Source: Atribacterota bacterium (GTDB lineage: Bacteria; Atribacterota; Phoenicimicrobiia; Phoenicimicrobiales; Stramentimicrobiaceae). Taken from it: DNA of 64,000 nucleotides. The notes beneath the pieces are model-generated. The model saw nothing but the letters and a program-made list of their open reading frames with translations, had not been told where the DNA came from and searched no databases. Positions 56,376 to 64,000 of the stretch are shown here, in pieces; position 1 is the stretch's first letter; each line of letters opens with the position of its first letter. Location: NCBI GenBank assembly GCA_028717805.1, contig JAQUNC010000002.1:39807-103806 (forward strand), given 5' to 3'. The position numbers were made by a program, and so were the translations under genes.

Positions 56376-57080
56376 TCAGTCCATCTCTTCCTGAGGTGTT
56401 ATTCTTTGTTTCATTCTTTCCCCGTTAACAATATATACCACTCTCTCTGCTAAATTAGTAGCATGATCACCTATTCTTTCTAGATTATCGGAAATAAAAA
56501 TAAGGTGAATTCCCCTGCTGATGGTATGAGGATCTTCTAGCATAAAAGTAAGCAACTCTCGAAAAATCTGCTGATTTAACTGATCTACCAACCTATCCTG
56601 ATCCCAGACCGATTTCGCTAAATCAACCTTCCCACTCAAATAGGCATCAAGACTATCTTTGAGCATACTTTGCGTTATTTCTGCCATCCTGGGAATATCA
56701 ATTAAGGGTTTGACCAATGGTTTTGAGGACAGATACTGGCTTGCTACTGCAATATTTACTGCTCTATCACCAACTCTCTCTAATTCAGAAATTGCTTTCA
56801 TTCCACAGGTTATAACACGTAATTTTTTAGATACTGGGTGTTTTAAAGCAATTAATTGTAGGCATTGTTCTTCAATATCCAGCTCCATCTGATCAATCTT
56901 TTCATCACTATCAATTACCCGCTGTGCCAGTTGCTGGTCTTGGTTAATCAATGATTGTATGGAGTATTCTAAGGAATTCAATACTAAGCCGAATATTTCT
57001 CTTAAACTATCCCGTAACTCTGACAATTCACCATTAAATAATGTTATCAATTCTTTATCTTCATTATTATTTTTATTCAT
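56376..57080 (-). CDS. phoU: PhoU-type phosphate regulator
   Basis: 234 residues forming two three-helix PhoU bundles. Metal-cluster motifs appear as ERVGDRAVNIA (first bundle) and ERIGDHATNLAERVVYIVNGE (second bundle). PhoU restrains phosphate uptake and links Pst transport to PhoR signalling. No pst, phoR or phoB gene is nearby; the gene instead leads yggT-divIVA. ATG start; a repeat copy lies upstream. Confidence 0.95.
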   Translation of the reverse strand: MNKNNNEDKELITLFNGELSELRDSLREIFGLVLNSLEYSIQSLINQDQQLAQRVIDSDEKIDQMELDIEEQCLQLIALKHPVSKKLRVITCGMKAISELERVGDRAVNIAVASQYLSSKPLVKPLIDIPRMAEITQSMLKDSLDAYLSGKVDLAKSVWDQDRLVDQLNQQIFRELLTFMLEDPHTISRGIHLIFISDNLERIGDHATNLAERVVYIVNGERMKQRITPQEEMD

Positions 57081-57819
57081 ATCACTTTTCTTTCTGTAAT
57101 TGTATCTAACTTCTAATTGACATCATTCAACTATATAAAATTAGAACTTGCATATACTATAACAAAAAAGAATCCTTTTTTCAATTAATTTAAATCAATA
57201 GTATATTCAAGGGGAATCCTTCCCCTTTAGAACTCCTTTAATTAGTATATAGTATACCGTGGTGCGTAGCTCATTACATAGATATAGTATACCGTACTAA
57301 GTATATTGTATACTATCAATTTGGTCGTCAGTAGTTGGTAGCTAGTATTTATTATCTGGTATTTGGTTCTTAGAGAAAATGGTTTAAAGTTTTCGGTTTA
57401 AATTCCTTGGGTAAAGGTGGATGAGATTACCTCAATGCTTTGCTCCTTATAATGACTGAAAAGGAAAAACCCTTATAATGATCATTTGGTTATGAGTCAT
57501 GCGTATTGGGTGAATCATAGGTAAGTGTTATAGCCCAAAGAAGATTAACCAAAAGCCAAAAACCTTTCACTATAAACTTCAAGGTCCTTGCGAGCACTGC
57601 TTAGGCAGTGCTTAGCAATCTCATACAGTTATTTTCACATAAAAGTTATGCTATAAAAAATTATTTCTTCTCACAATATACTCTCTCTGAAGGGAATAGG
57701 TAGGGAATAGGTTATGACAAATAAAGAAAACCAATGACTTAATCAGCTTCTTATTTTTCTCTGTAACCTTTTGTCAATGGTTTTAGGTTCTCATTTCCTT
57801 ATCGGTTATTTTGACAACT
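57081..57819. repeat. Dispersed non-coding repeat, long copy B (about 57200-57623), in a 739-base gap
   Basis: No gene is visible. Copy B has the GC hairpin (57208-57230), 'tttaattagtatatagtatac', 'cagtagttggtagctagtattt', 'ggtttaaagttttcgg', 'gatgagattacctcaatgctttgctcc', 'ggttatgagtcatgcgtattg', 'aaccaaaagccaaaaacc', and 'aaggtccttgcgagcactgc'. It ends in a perfect hairpin agcactgc-ttag-gcagtgct (57593-57612) and 'gcaatctca'. The order matches copy A. Bases 57624-57819 hold nothing recognisable. Confidence 0.8.
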
Positions 57820-58569
57820 TTAGCTTATTCTATTCTTATTTCTTTGTAATGCCGCTCCACCAAGATAGGCTTCCTGAACTTTTTTGTTATTCTTTAGTTC
57901 TGAGCTAGAACCACTTATGGTAATATTCCCGGTTTCCAGTACATAACCTCGGTGAGAAATGGCCAGGGCTTTCCGGGCATTCTGCTCCACCAATAGAATA
58001 GCAACTCCTTGTTCATTTATCTCTCTAATAATCTTAAAGATCTGCTTTACCAATATAGGAGCTAAACCCAGAGAAGGTTCATCTAAAAGCAGAAGTTTAG
58101 GATCACTCATTAATCCCCTACCAATTGCCAGCATCTGCTGTTCTCCTCCAGACAGAGTACCGGCTAACTGATTTTTCCTCTGTTTCAGAATGGGAAAGAG
58201 ATTGTAAACCCTTTCTTTTCGTTCTAAAACAAGTTGTCGATTGCTTCGGCGGTTAAAGGCTCCTAAATTTAAATTTTCTTCTACAGAGAGGGTAGCAAAT
58301 ACCCTTCTGCCTTCCGGAACATGTGAAATTCCATCAATAACAATGCGGTAGGCTTCAGTGTTTTTTAATGATTTATTAATAAAAGACATCTCCCCTTTGT
58401 GAATAGGTATTAAACCGGATATGGCTCTTAATAATGTGCTTTTACCCGCACCATTTGCTCCTAAAACCGTAACAATCTCACCCGGATTAACCTCCAGGGA
58501 AATCCCTTTCAGCGCTTTAATGGAACCATAATTAATATGAAGGTTTTCAATTTTCAATAGATTATCCAT
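57820..58569 (-). CDS. livF: Branched-chain amino acid ABC transporter ATP-binding protein LivF
   Basis: 249 residues. Walker A GANGAGKSTLLRAI, signature LSGGEQQMLAIGRGL, Walker B LLLLDEPSLGLAP, H-loop LLVEQN: all LivF-typical. Powers the LivHM permease. Its ATG shares one base with the livG stop. Last gene of livKHMGF. Confidence 0.97.
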   Translation of the reverse strand: MDNLLKIENLHINYGSIKALKGISLEVNPGEIVTVLGANGAGKSTLLRAISGLIPIHKGEMSFINKSLKNTEAYRIVIDGISHVPEGRRVFATLSVEENLNLGAFNRRSNRQLVLERKERVYNLFPILKQRKNQLAGTLSGGEQQMLAIGRGLMSDPKLLLLDEPSLGLAPILVKQIFKIIREINEQGVAILLVEQNARKALAISHRGYVLETGNITISGSSSELKNNKKVQEAYLGGAALQRNKNRIS

Positions 58570-59363
58570 CAGGAATAGCCTTCCTCCTCTTCCTCTTTTC
58601 CTAAATAAGCTTCAATAACAATGGGATTATTATAAATTTCTTCCGGCTTACCTTCGGCAATTTTTTTACCTTCATCCATTACCGTTACCAAATCAGAAAT
58701 CCCCATAACTACATTCATATCATGTTCTATTAACAAAATTGTTAAATTATCTCTGAGTAGATTATCTAAAAAACTCATAAGATCTTCAGTTTCTTTATCA
58801 TTAAGACCACTACTTGGTTCATCTAATATTAATAAATCAGGATCACTTGCTAGAGCTCGAGCAATCTCTAACATTCTCTGGTTACCATAGGCAATATTCT
58901 TAGCCAGTTCATGTTTATGATTAGATAAACCCACCTGCTCTAACCTATTCTCAGCAATTTCCATTATTCTCCGTTCTTCTTTAAGCTGAGATGTTGTTCT
59001 AAAAATAGAGTGCCACATTCCTGAACTACTTCTGGCATGCTGACCAGCCATAACATTCTCCAGACAGGTCATATTTGGAAACAGCCTGATATTTTGGAAA
59101 GTACGGGCAATGCCTTTGAATAATATTTGATGGGGTTTGAGCCCAAACAATCTTTCCCCTTTAAAGAAATATTCACCACCATCCGGTTGATAAATACCGG
59201 TAATTACATTAAATACTGTGGTTTTACCAGCACCATTCGGACCAATTATACTGCTGATTTTACCTTTAATGACTTTTAAATCAAACTGGTTCACAGCAAT
59301 AAGTCCACCGAAACGTTTTGTTAGTTTCTTTGTTTCCAGTATAATATCATTTTTTCCCGTCAT
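58569..59363 (-). CDS. livG: Branched-chain amino acid ABC transporter ATP-binding protein LivG
   Basis: 264 residues. Walker A GPNGAGKTTVFNVITG, the LivG-type signature region YGNQRMLEIARALA (in place of LSGGQ), Walker B LLILDEPSSGLN, LLIEHDMNVVM. The GIARTFQNIRLFPNMT segment is diagnostic for the family. Paired with LivF as the ATPase heterodimer. Confidence 0.97.
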   Translation of the reverse strand: MTGKNDIILETKKLTKRFGGLIAVNQFDLKVIKGKISSIIGPNGAGKTTVFNVITGIYQPDGGEYFFKGERLFGLKPHQILFKGIARTFQNIRLFPNMTCLENVMAGQHARSSSGMWHSIFRTTSQLKEERRIMEIAENRLEQVGLSNHKHELAKNIAYGNQRMLEIARALASDPDLLILDEPSSGLNDKETEDLMSFLDNLLRDNLTILLIEHDMNVVMGISDLVTVMDEGKKIAEGKPEEIYNNPIVIEAYLGKEEEEEGYS

Positions 59364-59388
59364 CTTTTACCTTTCCCATATCTTTATA

Positions 59389-60396
59389 TTATAATTCACT
59401 CTGGTCAGCTCCTATTAAAATTGATGTAGTTTGAATTCTTCCCCTCTGTCTAGGCCACACGCCTCCAGGCCTAAACATCATCATTATAATCATTACTGCT
59501 CCAAAGAAAAGCATACGATATTGAGCAAAGGCTTGAAATATCTCAGGGAAAAGAGAAATGGCAGCTGCCCCAATAAATATACCTGGAATGGAACCCATCC
59601 CGCCTATTAACACTATGCAAAATAACAAACATGATTCCATAAAGGTAAAACTCTCTGGGGAAACAATCATTAGTTTGGTGGCATAAATACTCCCGGCTAC
59701 TCCTGCTAAAGCAGCACCTAGTACAAAAGCTAATAATTTGTAATTTCTAACATCAATTCCAGATGCCTCTGCTGCAATTACATCTTCTCGAACATAATTC
59801 CATGCTCTGCCGATTCTAGAATTCTGCAGTCTAATTAAAGCCACAACACTGAGTCCAACTACAATCCAAACATAATAATAAAACTTCAGACAATTATCTA
59901 TTATCAACCAGCTACCTATGGCTGGAAAACAAATTCCGAAAACACCATTTGGACCACCGGTTAAGCCAAAGGGATTATTAAGCAAGGTTAATCGAATAAT
60001 TTCTCCCATGCCTATAGTAACAATACATAAATAATCCCCCCTTAAATGAATGATGGGAGAACAGACCAGATAAGCAAAAATCGCGGCAGTAATAGCACTA
60101 ATTGGTAATAATAGCAATACCGGGATTCCAAAACTGGTATTTAAGATAGCGGTAGTATATGCTCCAATAGCAGCAAAGCCCATATGCCCTAAATCAAACA
60201 AACCTACCTCTCCCAAAACAATATTTAAACTAAGACCTAATAAGGTATAAATTCCAAAGAAAAAGGCTACATCAATAATATAATCATTTTTTATCACCAG
60301 GGGAAATAAAAGAAATGATATTATTACTATAATAACAATCCAATTACTCTTTATATTAAACTTATTTACCTGACTATTTACACTTTTTGCCATCAT
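59389..60396 (-). CDS. livM: Branched-chain amino acid ABC transporter permease LivM
   Basis: 335 residues, about eight to ten hydrophobic segments. GLFDLGHMGFAAIGAYTTA and the permease coupling loop EAEASGI-type segment (AAEASGIDVRNYKLLAFVLGA) are family-specific, as is GGMGSIPGIFIGA. Starts at one of two adjacent ATG codons. Follows livH by nine bases. Confidence 0.96.
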   Translation of the reverse strand: MMAKSVNSQVNKFNIKSNWIVIIVIISFLLFPLVIKNDYIIDVAFFFGIYTLLGLSLNIVLGEVGLFDLGHMGFAAIGAYTTAILNTSFGIPVLLLLPISAITAAIFAYLVCSPIIHLRGDYLCIVTIGMGEIIRLTLLNNPFGLTGGPNGVFGICFPAIGSWLIIDNCLKFYYYVWIVVGLSVVALIRLQNSRIGRAWNYVREDVIAAEASGIDVRNYKLLAFVLGAALAGVAGSIYATKLMIVSPESFTFMESCLLFCIVLIGGMGSIPGIFIGAAAISLFPEIFQAFAQYRMLFFGAVMIIMMMFRPGGVWPRQRGRIQTTSILIGADQSEL

Positions 60397-60405
60397 ATAT
60401 GGTAC

Positions 60406-61317
60406 CTACACCTTCTCAGCAATTTTTTCACCAAGAATACCGGTTGGCCTAAAGATTAATACCAATATTAAGACTAAAAAAACAAATACATCTTTATAAG
60501 CGGTTGAAACATAAGTTGAACCAAGCATTTCCAGTACCCCTAGAATTAATCCCCCAATCATTGCTCCAGGAATATTGCCAATACCACCTAAAATTGTAGC
60601 AGTAAAAGCTTTTAAACCAAAATTCCAACCCATAATAAAACTAATCTTGCGATAATACATACCTACCATTACACCAGCAGTTCCTCCTAAAGCAGGGCCA
60701 AGGGCAAAGATAAAAAAGATGATTAAATTAATGTTTATACCCATTAAAGCAGCCGTCTCCCTGTCTAAGGCTGAAGCTCTGATAGCAGCACCAAAGGTGG
60801 TTTTTTGAACAATATAATATAGAATTCCCATTAACAGAAAAGAGAGAAGCAAAATAATTATTTGTAATATATTAATTCTAAAACCAGCAATATTTAATAT
60901 GTATCCTGGAATAACCTCAGAGGTATAAGCCTGTGGACGTGGCCCCCAAATAACCATAATGGCATTTTGAATAAAAATTGAGGCACCTAAGGCCGATACC
61001 ACTGCTGGTAATCTGCCAGCTGGGTATATGGGGCGATAGGCAATTCTTTCCACCACTATACCTAAAATACCGGTTCCGATTGCGGCTATTAACATAGCCG
61101 CAATCATACCGCCCCATACGCCTAAGGTAGAAGTAACATAGGATATCCCCATTACTAATAAAGTGTATCCCAAATAGGAACCAAAGGTAAAGAAATCACC
61201 ATGGGCAAAATTAATTAATTTCATCACTCCATAAACCATTGAATAGCCCATAGCAATCAAGGAATAAAATGATCCAATGGTTAATCCATTTAATAGCTGT
61301 TCAATAATTATTTTCAT
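60406..61317 (-). CDS. livH: Branched-chain amino acid ABC transporter permease LivH
   Basis: 303 residues, about eight hydrophobic segments. LINFAHGDFFTFGSYLG and the coupling loop RASALDRETAALMGIN are diagnostic; GGIGNIPGAMIGGLILGVLE follows. ATG with AAGG upstream. Thirty-three bases after livK. Confidence 0.97.
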   Translation of the reverse strand: MKIIIEQLLNGLTIGSFYSLIAMGYSMVYGVMKLINFAHGDFFTFGSYLGYTLLVMGISYVTSTLGVWGGMIAAMLIAAIGTGILGIVVERIAYRPIYPAGRLPAVVSALGASIFIQNAIMVIWGPRPQAYTSEVIPGYILNIAGFRINILQIIILLLSFLLMGILYYIVQKTTFGAAIRASALDRETAALMGININLIIFFIFALGPALGGTAGVMVGMYYRKISFIMGWNFGLKAFTATILGGIGNIPGAMIGGLILGVLEMLGSTYVSTAYKDVFVFLVLILVLIFRPTGILGEKIAEKV

Positions 61318-61350
61318 AGAGCAAACCTTCTACCTCAAAAAAATGATTCA

Positions 61351-62499
61351 TTATATTTTCACTATTGAGTAGTTTCCGTCAGTATTAACAACATAGAGAT
61401 TGATTCCGGTGCCAACTCGATCGCCTTTTTCGTCAAATCCGATTGGTCCGGTAATGCTGGGGAATTCTGTCATTTCATTCTTCAAGTAATTCACCAATGC
61501 CTCAGAATCGGTAGAACCGCTCTTATCAATTGCTTCTGCCAACACCATTAAAGCATCAGCAGCATAAACAGGCCAAGGACTGGAAGGTAAGCTGCCATAT
61601 GCCTCTTGATATTTGGCTTTAAATTCCATAGCTTCTGGATTGGTGAAATATTCTATTAAGGCTTCCTGAGTCATATAACATCCGGCAGCGTATTCTAAAC
61701 CTGCTATTCTTATGAAATCTTCATTAATGGCAGCATCTCCTCCTACAAAGACAGCATCAATACCAATTTCTCTAGCCTGTCTTATAATGAGACCTGCTTC
61801 GGGGAAATATCCTGTGAAATAAAAGACTTCCGGATTTGTTTCTCTCAACTTGGTTAAGGGAACTGTATAATCAGATTCTCCAGGAGTAATAGCATCAAAG
61901 TAAACTACATCAATATTACCAACTGCTAGTGCAGCATTTCGTGCCTCTTCTGCTAAACCCAAAGCGAAGGAGGTATTATCATGCATAATTGCCACTCTTT
62001 TGGCTTTAAAATAAGGCACCACTTCCTCAGCAAAGAATATCCCTTGTGTATCTGTTCTGCCACAGGTACGGAAGAAATATTGTAGTCCTCTTTCTGATAA
62101 ATGAGTAACAGTTGCTCCATAGGCAATATTGACCTTCTTAAATTTTTCATAAATATCTGAAGCAGGCTGCGTTACAGAAGAACCATAAGTAGCAATAGCT
62201 GCCACTACTTCCTTCATGGAAACCAATTTCATAGCTGCCAATGCTCCTGCTCTCGGTTGACAGGCGTCATCCACTACTTCAATCTTAATCATCCTACCAC
62301 CTAAAACACCGCCTTTTTCGTTAACCATCTTAGCTGCAGTCTCTACACTTTGTTTAGCCATTTCTCCTTCAATGGCTTCGGCACCGGTAAGGGGTCCCTG
62401 TAATCCAATCACTACCGGTGGTTGTTGCGCCAAAACATTAATGGAAAAACATACGCTTAAAATCATCACAATAGTTAAAATATGTTTCATTCTATTCAT
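61351..62499 (-). CDS. livK: Periplasmic-type amino acid binding protein LivK
   Basis: 382 residues with a cleavable signal peptide (MNRMKHILTIVMILSVCFSINVLAQ; cleavage likely after LAQ or ALA-type site) and no lipobox, which suits an organism with a periplasm. The type I periplasmic binding fold has GLQGPLTGAEAIEG, YGSSVTQPASDIYEK and GPIGFDEKGDRVG. Ligand is probably a branched-chain or related amino acid. ATG with AGGAGG five bases upstream. It leads the liv operon. Confidence 0.93.
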   Translation of the reverse strand: MNRMKHILTIVMILSVCFSINVLAQQPPVVIGLQGPLTGAEAIEGEMAKQSVETAAKMVNEKGGVLGGRMIKIEVVDDACQPRAGALAAMKLVSMKEVVAAIATYGSSVTQPASDIYEKFKKVNIAYGATVTHLSERGLQYFFRTCGRTDTQGIFFAEEVVPYFKAKRVAIMHDNTSFALGLAEEARNAALAVGNIDVVYFDAITPGESDYTVPLTKLRETNPEVFYFTGYFPEAGLIIRQAREIGIDAVFVGGDAAINEDFIRIAGLEYAAGCYMTQEALIEYFTNPEAMEFKAKYQEAYGSLPSSPWPVYAADALMVLAEAIDKSGSTDSEALVNYLKNEMTEFPSITGPIGFDEKGDRVGTGINLYVVNTDGNYSIVKI

Positions 62500-62730
62500 A
62501 ATCTCCTCCTTTAAACTTATTTCTAAAGTGATATAAGCTCAAATTTCACTTAATTCTTTAGGTTAGCATCACCTCCTATTTTAATAGTTGAGACAAAATA
62601 TCTGGATTTGACTTAATAGTTGTCTCATTTTAGGATAATCACACATCATATATTAAGACTTTCAGCAGAAAATAACAATTTTGACTATGTTATTTTTTAT
62701 AGCTACATCAAACTTCAATTTATATATGAT
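62500..62730. promoter_or_regulatory. livK upstream region with inverted repeat and orphan ribosome site
   Basis: An inverted repeat tgagacaa (62589-62596) / ttgtctca (62620-62627) may be an operator for the liv operon. Just downstream on the minus strand is AGGAGGTGATG (62576-62566), an almost perfect complement of the 16S tail, about 65 bases ahead of livK and not followed by any convincing gene; a four-codon frame (ATG CTA ACC TAA) overlaps it. No confident promoter boxes were found. Confidence 0.45.
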
Positions 62731-63876
62731 TCACACCACTGATGGTTCTAAGATTAACTCTCCCCGTTCAAATCGAGTAATACTTAACTTTTCTATGGGT
62801 AGCAAGGTACGGCCTTCCATAATATATGCTGCTAACATCCTTCCGGTAATAGGAGCAAGCATAAATCCATGACCACTAAAACCTACAGACATATAATACC
62901 CTTTTAATTGTGGGTGTTCACCTAGAATTGGCTGTGAATCAGGACTCATAGTATAAGAACCTGACCATTGTCTGACTACCCGCACGCTACTTAAAACAGG
63001 AATTAAATTGATCATCTTCCTCGCCATTTTAACAGCAAATTGCCAGCTAGTTCCCAGGTTATGACCTATAATTTCATTCTCTGGATCACCATAACCTCCA
63101 ATAATGCTGCCATGCGGAAGTTGCTGAAAATAATAATTACGAGAAAAAGACATTAGCATTGGTTCCCATAATGGCTCAATGGGTTCAGTAACCATTATCT
63201 GATGTCTTTGAGCATATACTGGTATTTTAATACCGGCAATTTCGCCCACTTCTCGGGCATACCCTCCTGCTGCATTAACTACTGTATCGGTCAATATACT
63301 CCCTTGATTAGTTATAACTGCATGAATCTTTTGTCCTTTAGTTACTATTTTTTGTGCTCCAGTAAATTGATATAATTTTACTCCTAACCTTCGAGCAGCC
63401 TCAGCATAGGCAAATGTAGTTAATAACGGATTAACATTACCATCAGTTGGACAGTAAGTAGCTGCCAGCATATCTTTGATATTTAAAGCTGGCACTATTT
63501 CTTTTGCTTCACCAGGTGTTATCAGTCGGGCAGGAATATTGAGACTATTCTCTAACTGGATGTTTTTCTGAAACTGATTAACCTCTTTTTCCGTATAAGC
63601 AATAATAAGATAACCTTTTTGATTTAGCTCAATATCATATCCCAGCTCATCACTAAGTTGTTCAAATATTTTAACACTATCTCGGGCTAAAATGCAATTC
63701 ATTTCTGTACCAAATTGCTGACGGAATCCTGCGCCACATCTTCCTGATGACCCGTTAGCTACGGTATCCTTTTCCAGAATAACTATATTCTTCTGTCCCT
63801 TTTTTGCCAGGTTATAGGCAATACTACAACCCTGTACTCCTCCACCAATAATAACAATATCAGCCCTATCACTCAT
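62731..63876 (-). CDS. FAD-dependent amino-acid/amine oxidoreductase (DAO/SoxB family)
   Basis: 381 residues of the DAO fold. N-terminal FAD loop VIIGGGVQGCSIAYNLAKKG, NGSSGRCGAGFRQQFG (flavin-site Arg/Gln region), and the C-terminal MSVGFSGHGFMLAP that closes the FAD. Closest in style to sarcosine oxidase beta, proline/hydroxyproline dehydrogenase or HcnC subunits; substrate is not determined. AGGAGG precedes ATG. It overlaps the upstream partial gene by eight bases, so the two are coupled subunits. The liv transporter 231 bases downstream may supply the substrate. Confidence 0.88.
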   Translation of the reverse strand: MSDRADIVIIGGGVQGCSIAYNLAKKGQKNIVILEKDTVANGSSGRCGAGFRQQFGTEMNCILARDSVKIFEQLSDELGYDIELNQKGYLIIAYTEKEVNQFQKNIQLENSLNIPARLITPGEAKEIVPALNIKDMLAATYCPTDGNVNPLLTTFAYAEAARRLGVKLYQFTGAQKIVTKGQKIHAVITNQGSILTDTVVNAAGGYAREVGEIAGIKIPVYAQRHQIMVTEPIEPLWEPMLMSFSRNYYFQQLPHGSIIGGYGDPENEIIGHNLGTSWQFAVKMARKMINLIPVLSSVRVVRQWSGSYTMSPDSQPILGEHPQLKGYYMSVGFSGHGFMLAPITGRMLAAYIMEGRTLLPIEKLSITRFERGELILEPSVV

Positions 63877-64000
63877 CCTGACCTCCTGCCAGTATCCCCA
63901 GGGGAACAGGCTTGGTAGGGGGTCGGAAGGTGGAAAGGGGTATCTCCTCTACTTTTTTGTTCAGATATCGGGCTATAGCCTGGAGAAGTACTCTCCGGCA
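63869..64000 (-). CDS. C-terminal fragment, probable small [2Fe-2S] or alpha subunit of the oxidoreductase
   Basis: 43 codons to a TGA at 63871-63869, open to the right edge. The visible tail has RVLLQAIARYLNKKVEEI followed by TFRPPTKPVPLGILAGG. An RPPxxPVPLGxLAG ending preceded by a C-containing helix is typical of BFD-like [2Fe-2S] proteins or of alpha subunits accompanying SoxB/HcnC-type dehydrogenases. The eight-base overlap with the FAD subunit supports this. Which of the two it is cannot be told from this fragment. Confidence 0.65.
   Translation of the reverse strand, partial: CRRVLLQAIARYLNKKVEEIPLSTFRPPTKPVPLGILAGGQDE

Overview
The window is AT-rich bacterial chromosome packed with housekeeping genes, most of them on the minus strand. 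There is no prophage, insertion sequence or CRISPR array. Several traits suggest an anaerobic, low-GC, 'Firmicutes-like' lineage: GatCAB, NAD-dependent LigA, DivIVA, a RemA-like DUF370 protein, RqcH, a T-box leader before ileS, a rubredoxin/flavodiiron pair and a phosphofructokinase with pyrophosphate-type residues. HflK/HflC, the fully branched-chain-type transporter and the degenerate PriA would also fit a deep-branching phylum such as Atribacterota or Dictyoglomota. That placement is inference; no rRNA is present to settle it.

Layout. 1-8.6 kb: uvrA (cut by the left edge), uvrB, coaE, polA. 8.8-14.6 kb: tRNA-Leu(CAA) on the plus strand runs tail to tail into dnaE; upstream of dnaE lie pfkA and fba, two consecutive glycolytic enzymes. 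15-16.8 kb: hflK-hflC on the plus strand. 16.9-19.05 kb: a LOG-like protein followed by an unusual reading frame joining RNase HI, a SWIM zinc motif and a 2-hydroxyacid dehydrogenase. 19.5-20.8 kb: an unrecognised two-gene plus-strand operon. 20.9-24.2 kb: an MFS transporter, a small exported protein, flavodiiron protein and a 53-residue rubredoxin. 24.3-29.7 kb: ligA-gatC-gatA-gatB. 30.2-33.6 kb: a membrane-anchored parvulin, an M14-type deacylase-like protein and a VanW protein. 33.7-39.1 kb: tRNA-Gly(CCC), a small membrane protein, surE, a COG2509-like flavoprotein, threonine synthase, tRNA-Pro(GGG), dprA.

39.1-48.1 kb is a long conserved cluster reading yicC-remA-gmk-(no rpoZ)-coaBC-priA-def-fmt-rsmB-PASTA protein. 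Its PriA has lost the recognisable ATPase motifs, the rpoZ slot is filled by a dispersed repeat, and the PASTA protein has no kinase domain. 48.5-57.1 kb: rqcH (plus), then rluD, lspA, T-box-ileS, divIVA, yggT, phoU (minus). 57.8-64 kb: livKHMGF, an ABC transporter for branched-chain or similar amino acids, preceded by an FAD amine/amino-acid oxidoreductase and the tail of a small protein that probably belongs to the same oxidoreductase.

Four intergenic regions carry related, diverged copies or fragments of a non-coding repeat family (about 2.6, 46.0, 51.9 and 57.4 kb). The most notable points are the RNase H/SWIM/dehydrogenase frame, the pseudo-helicase PriA, the very short T-box Stem I, and the PPi-type PfkA. 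Start codons were re-chosen by Shine-Dalgarno (SD) evidence where this disagreed with the longest frame; several genes appear to use TTG.
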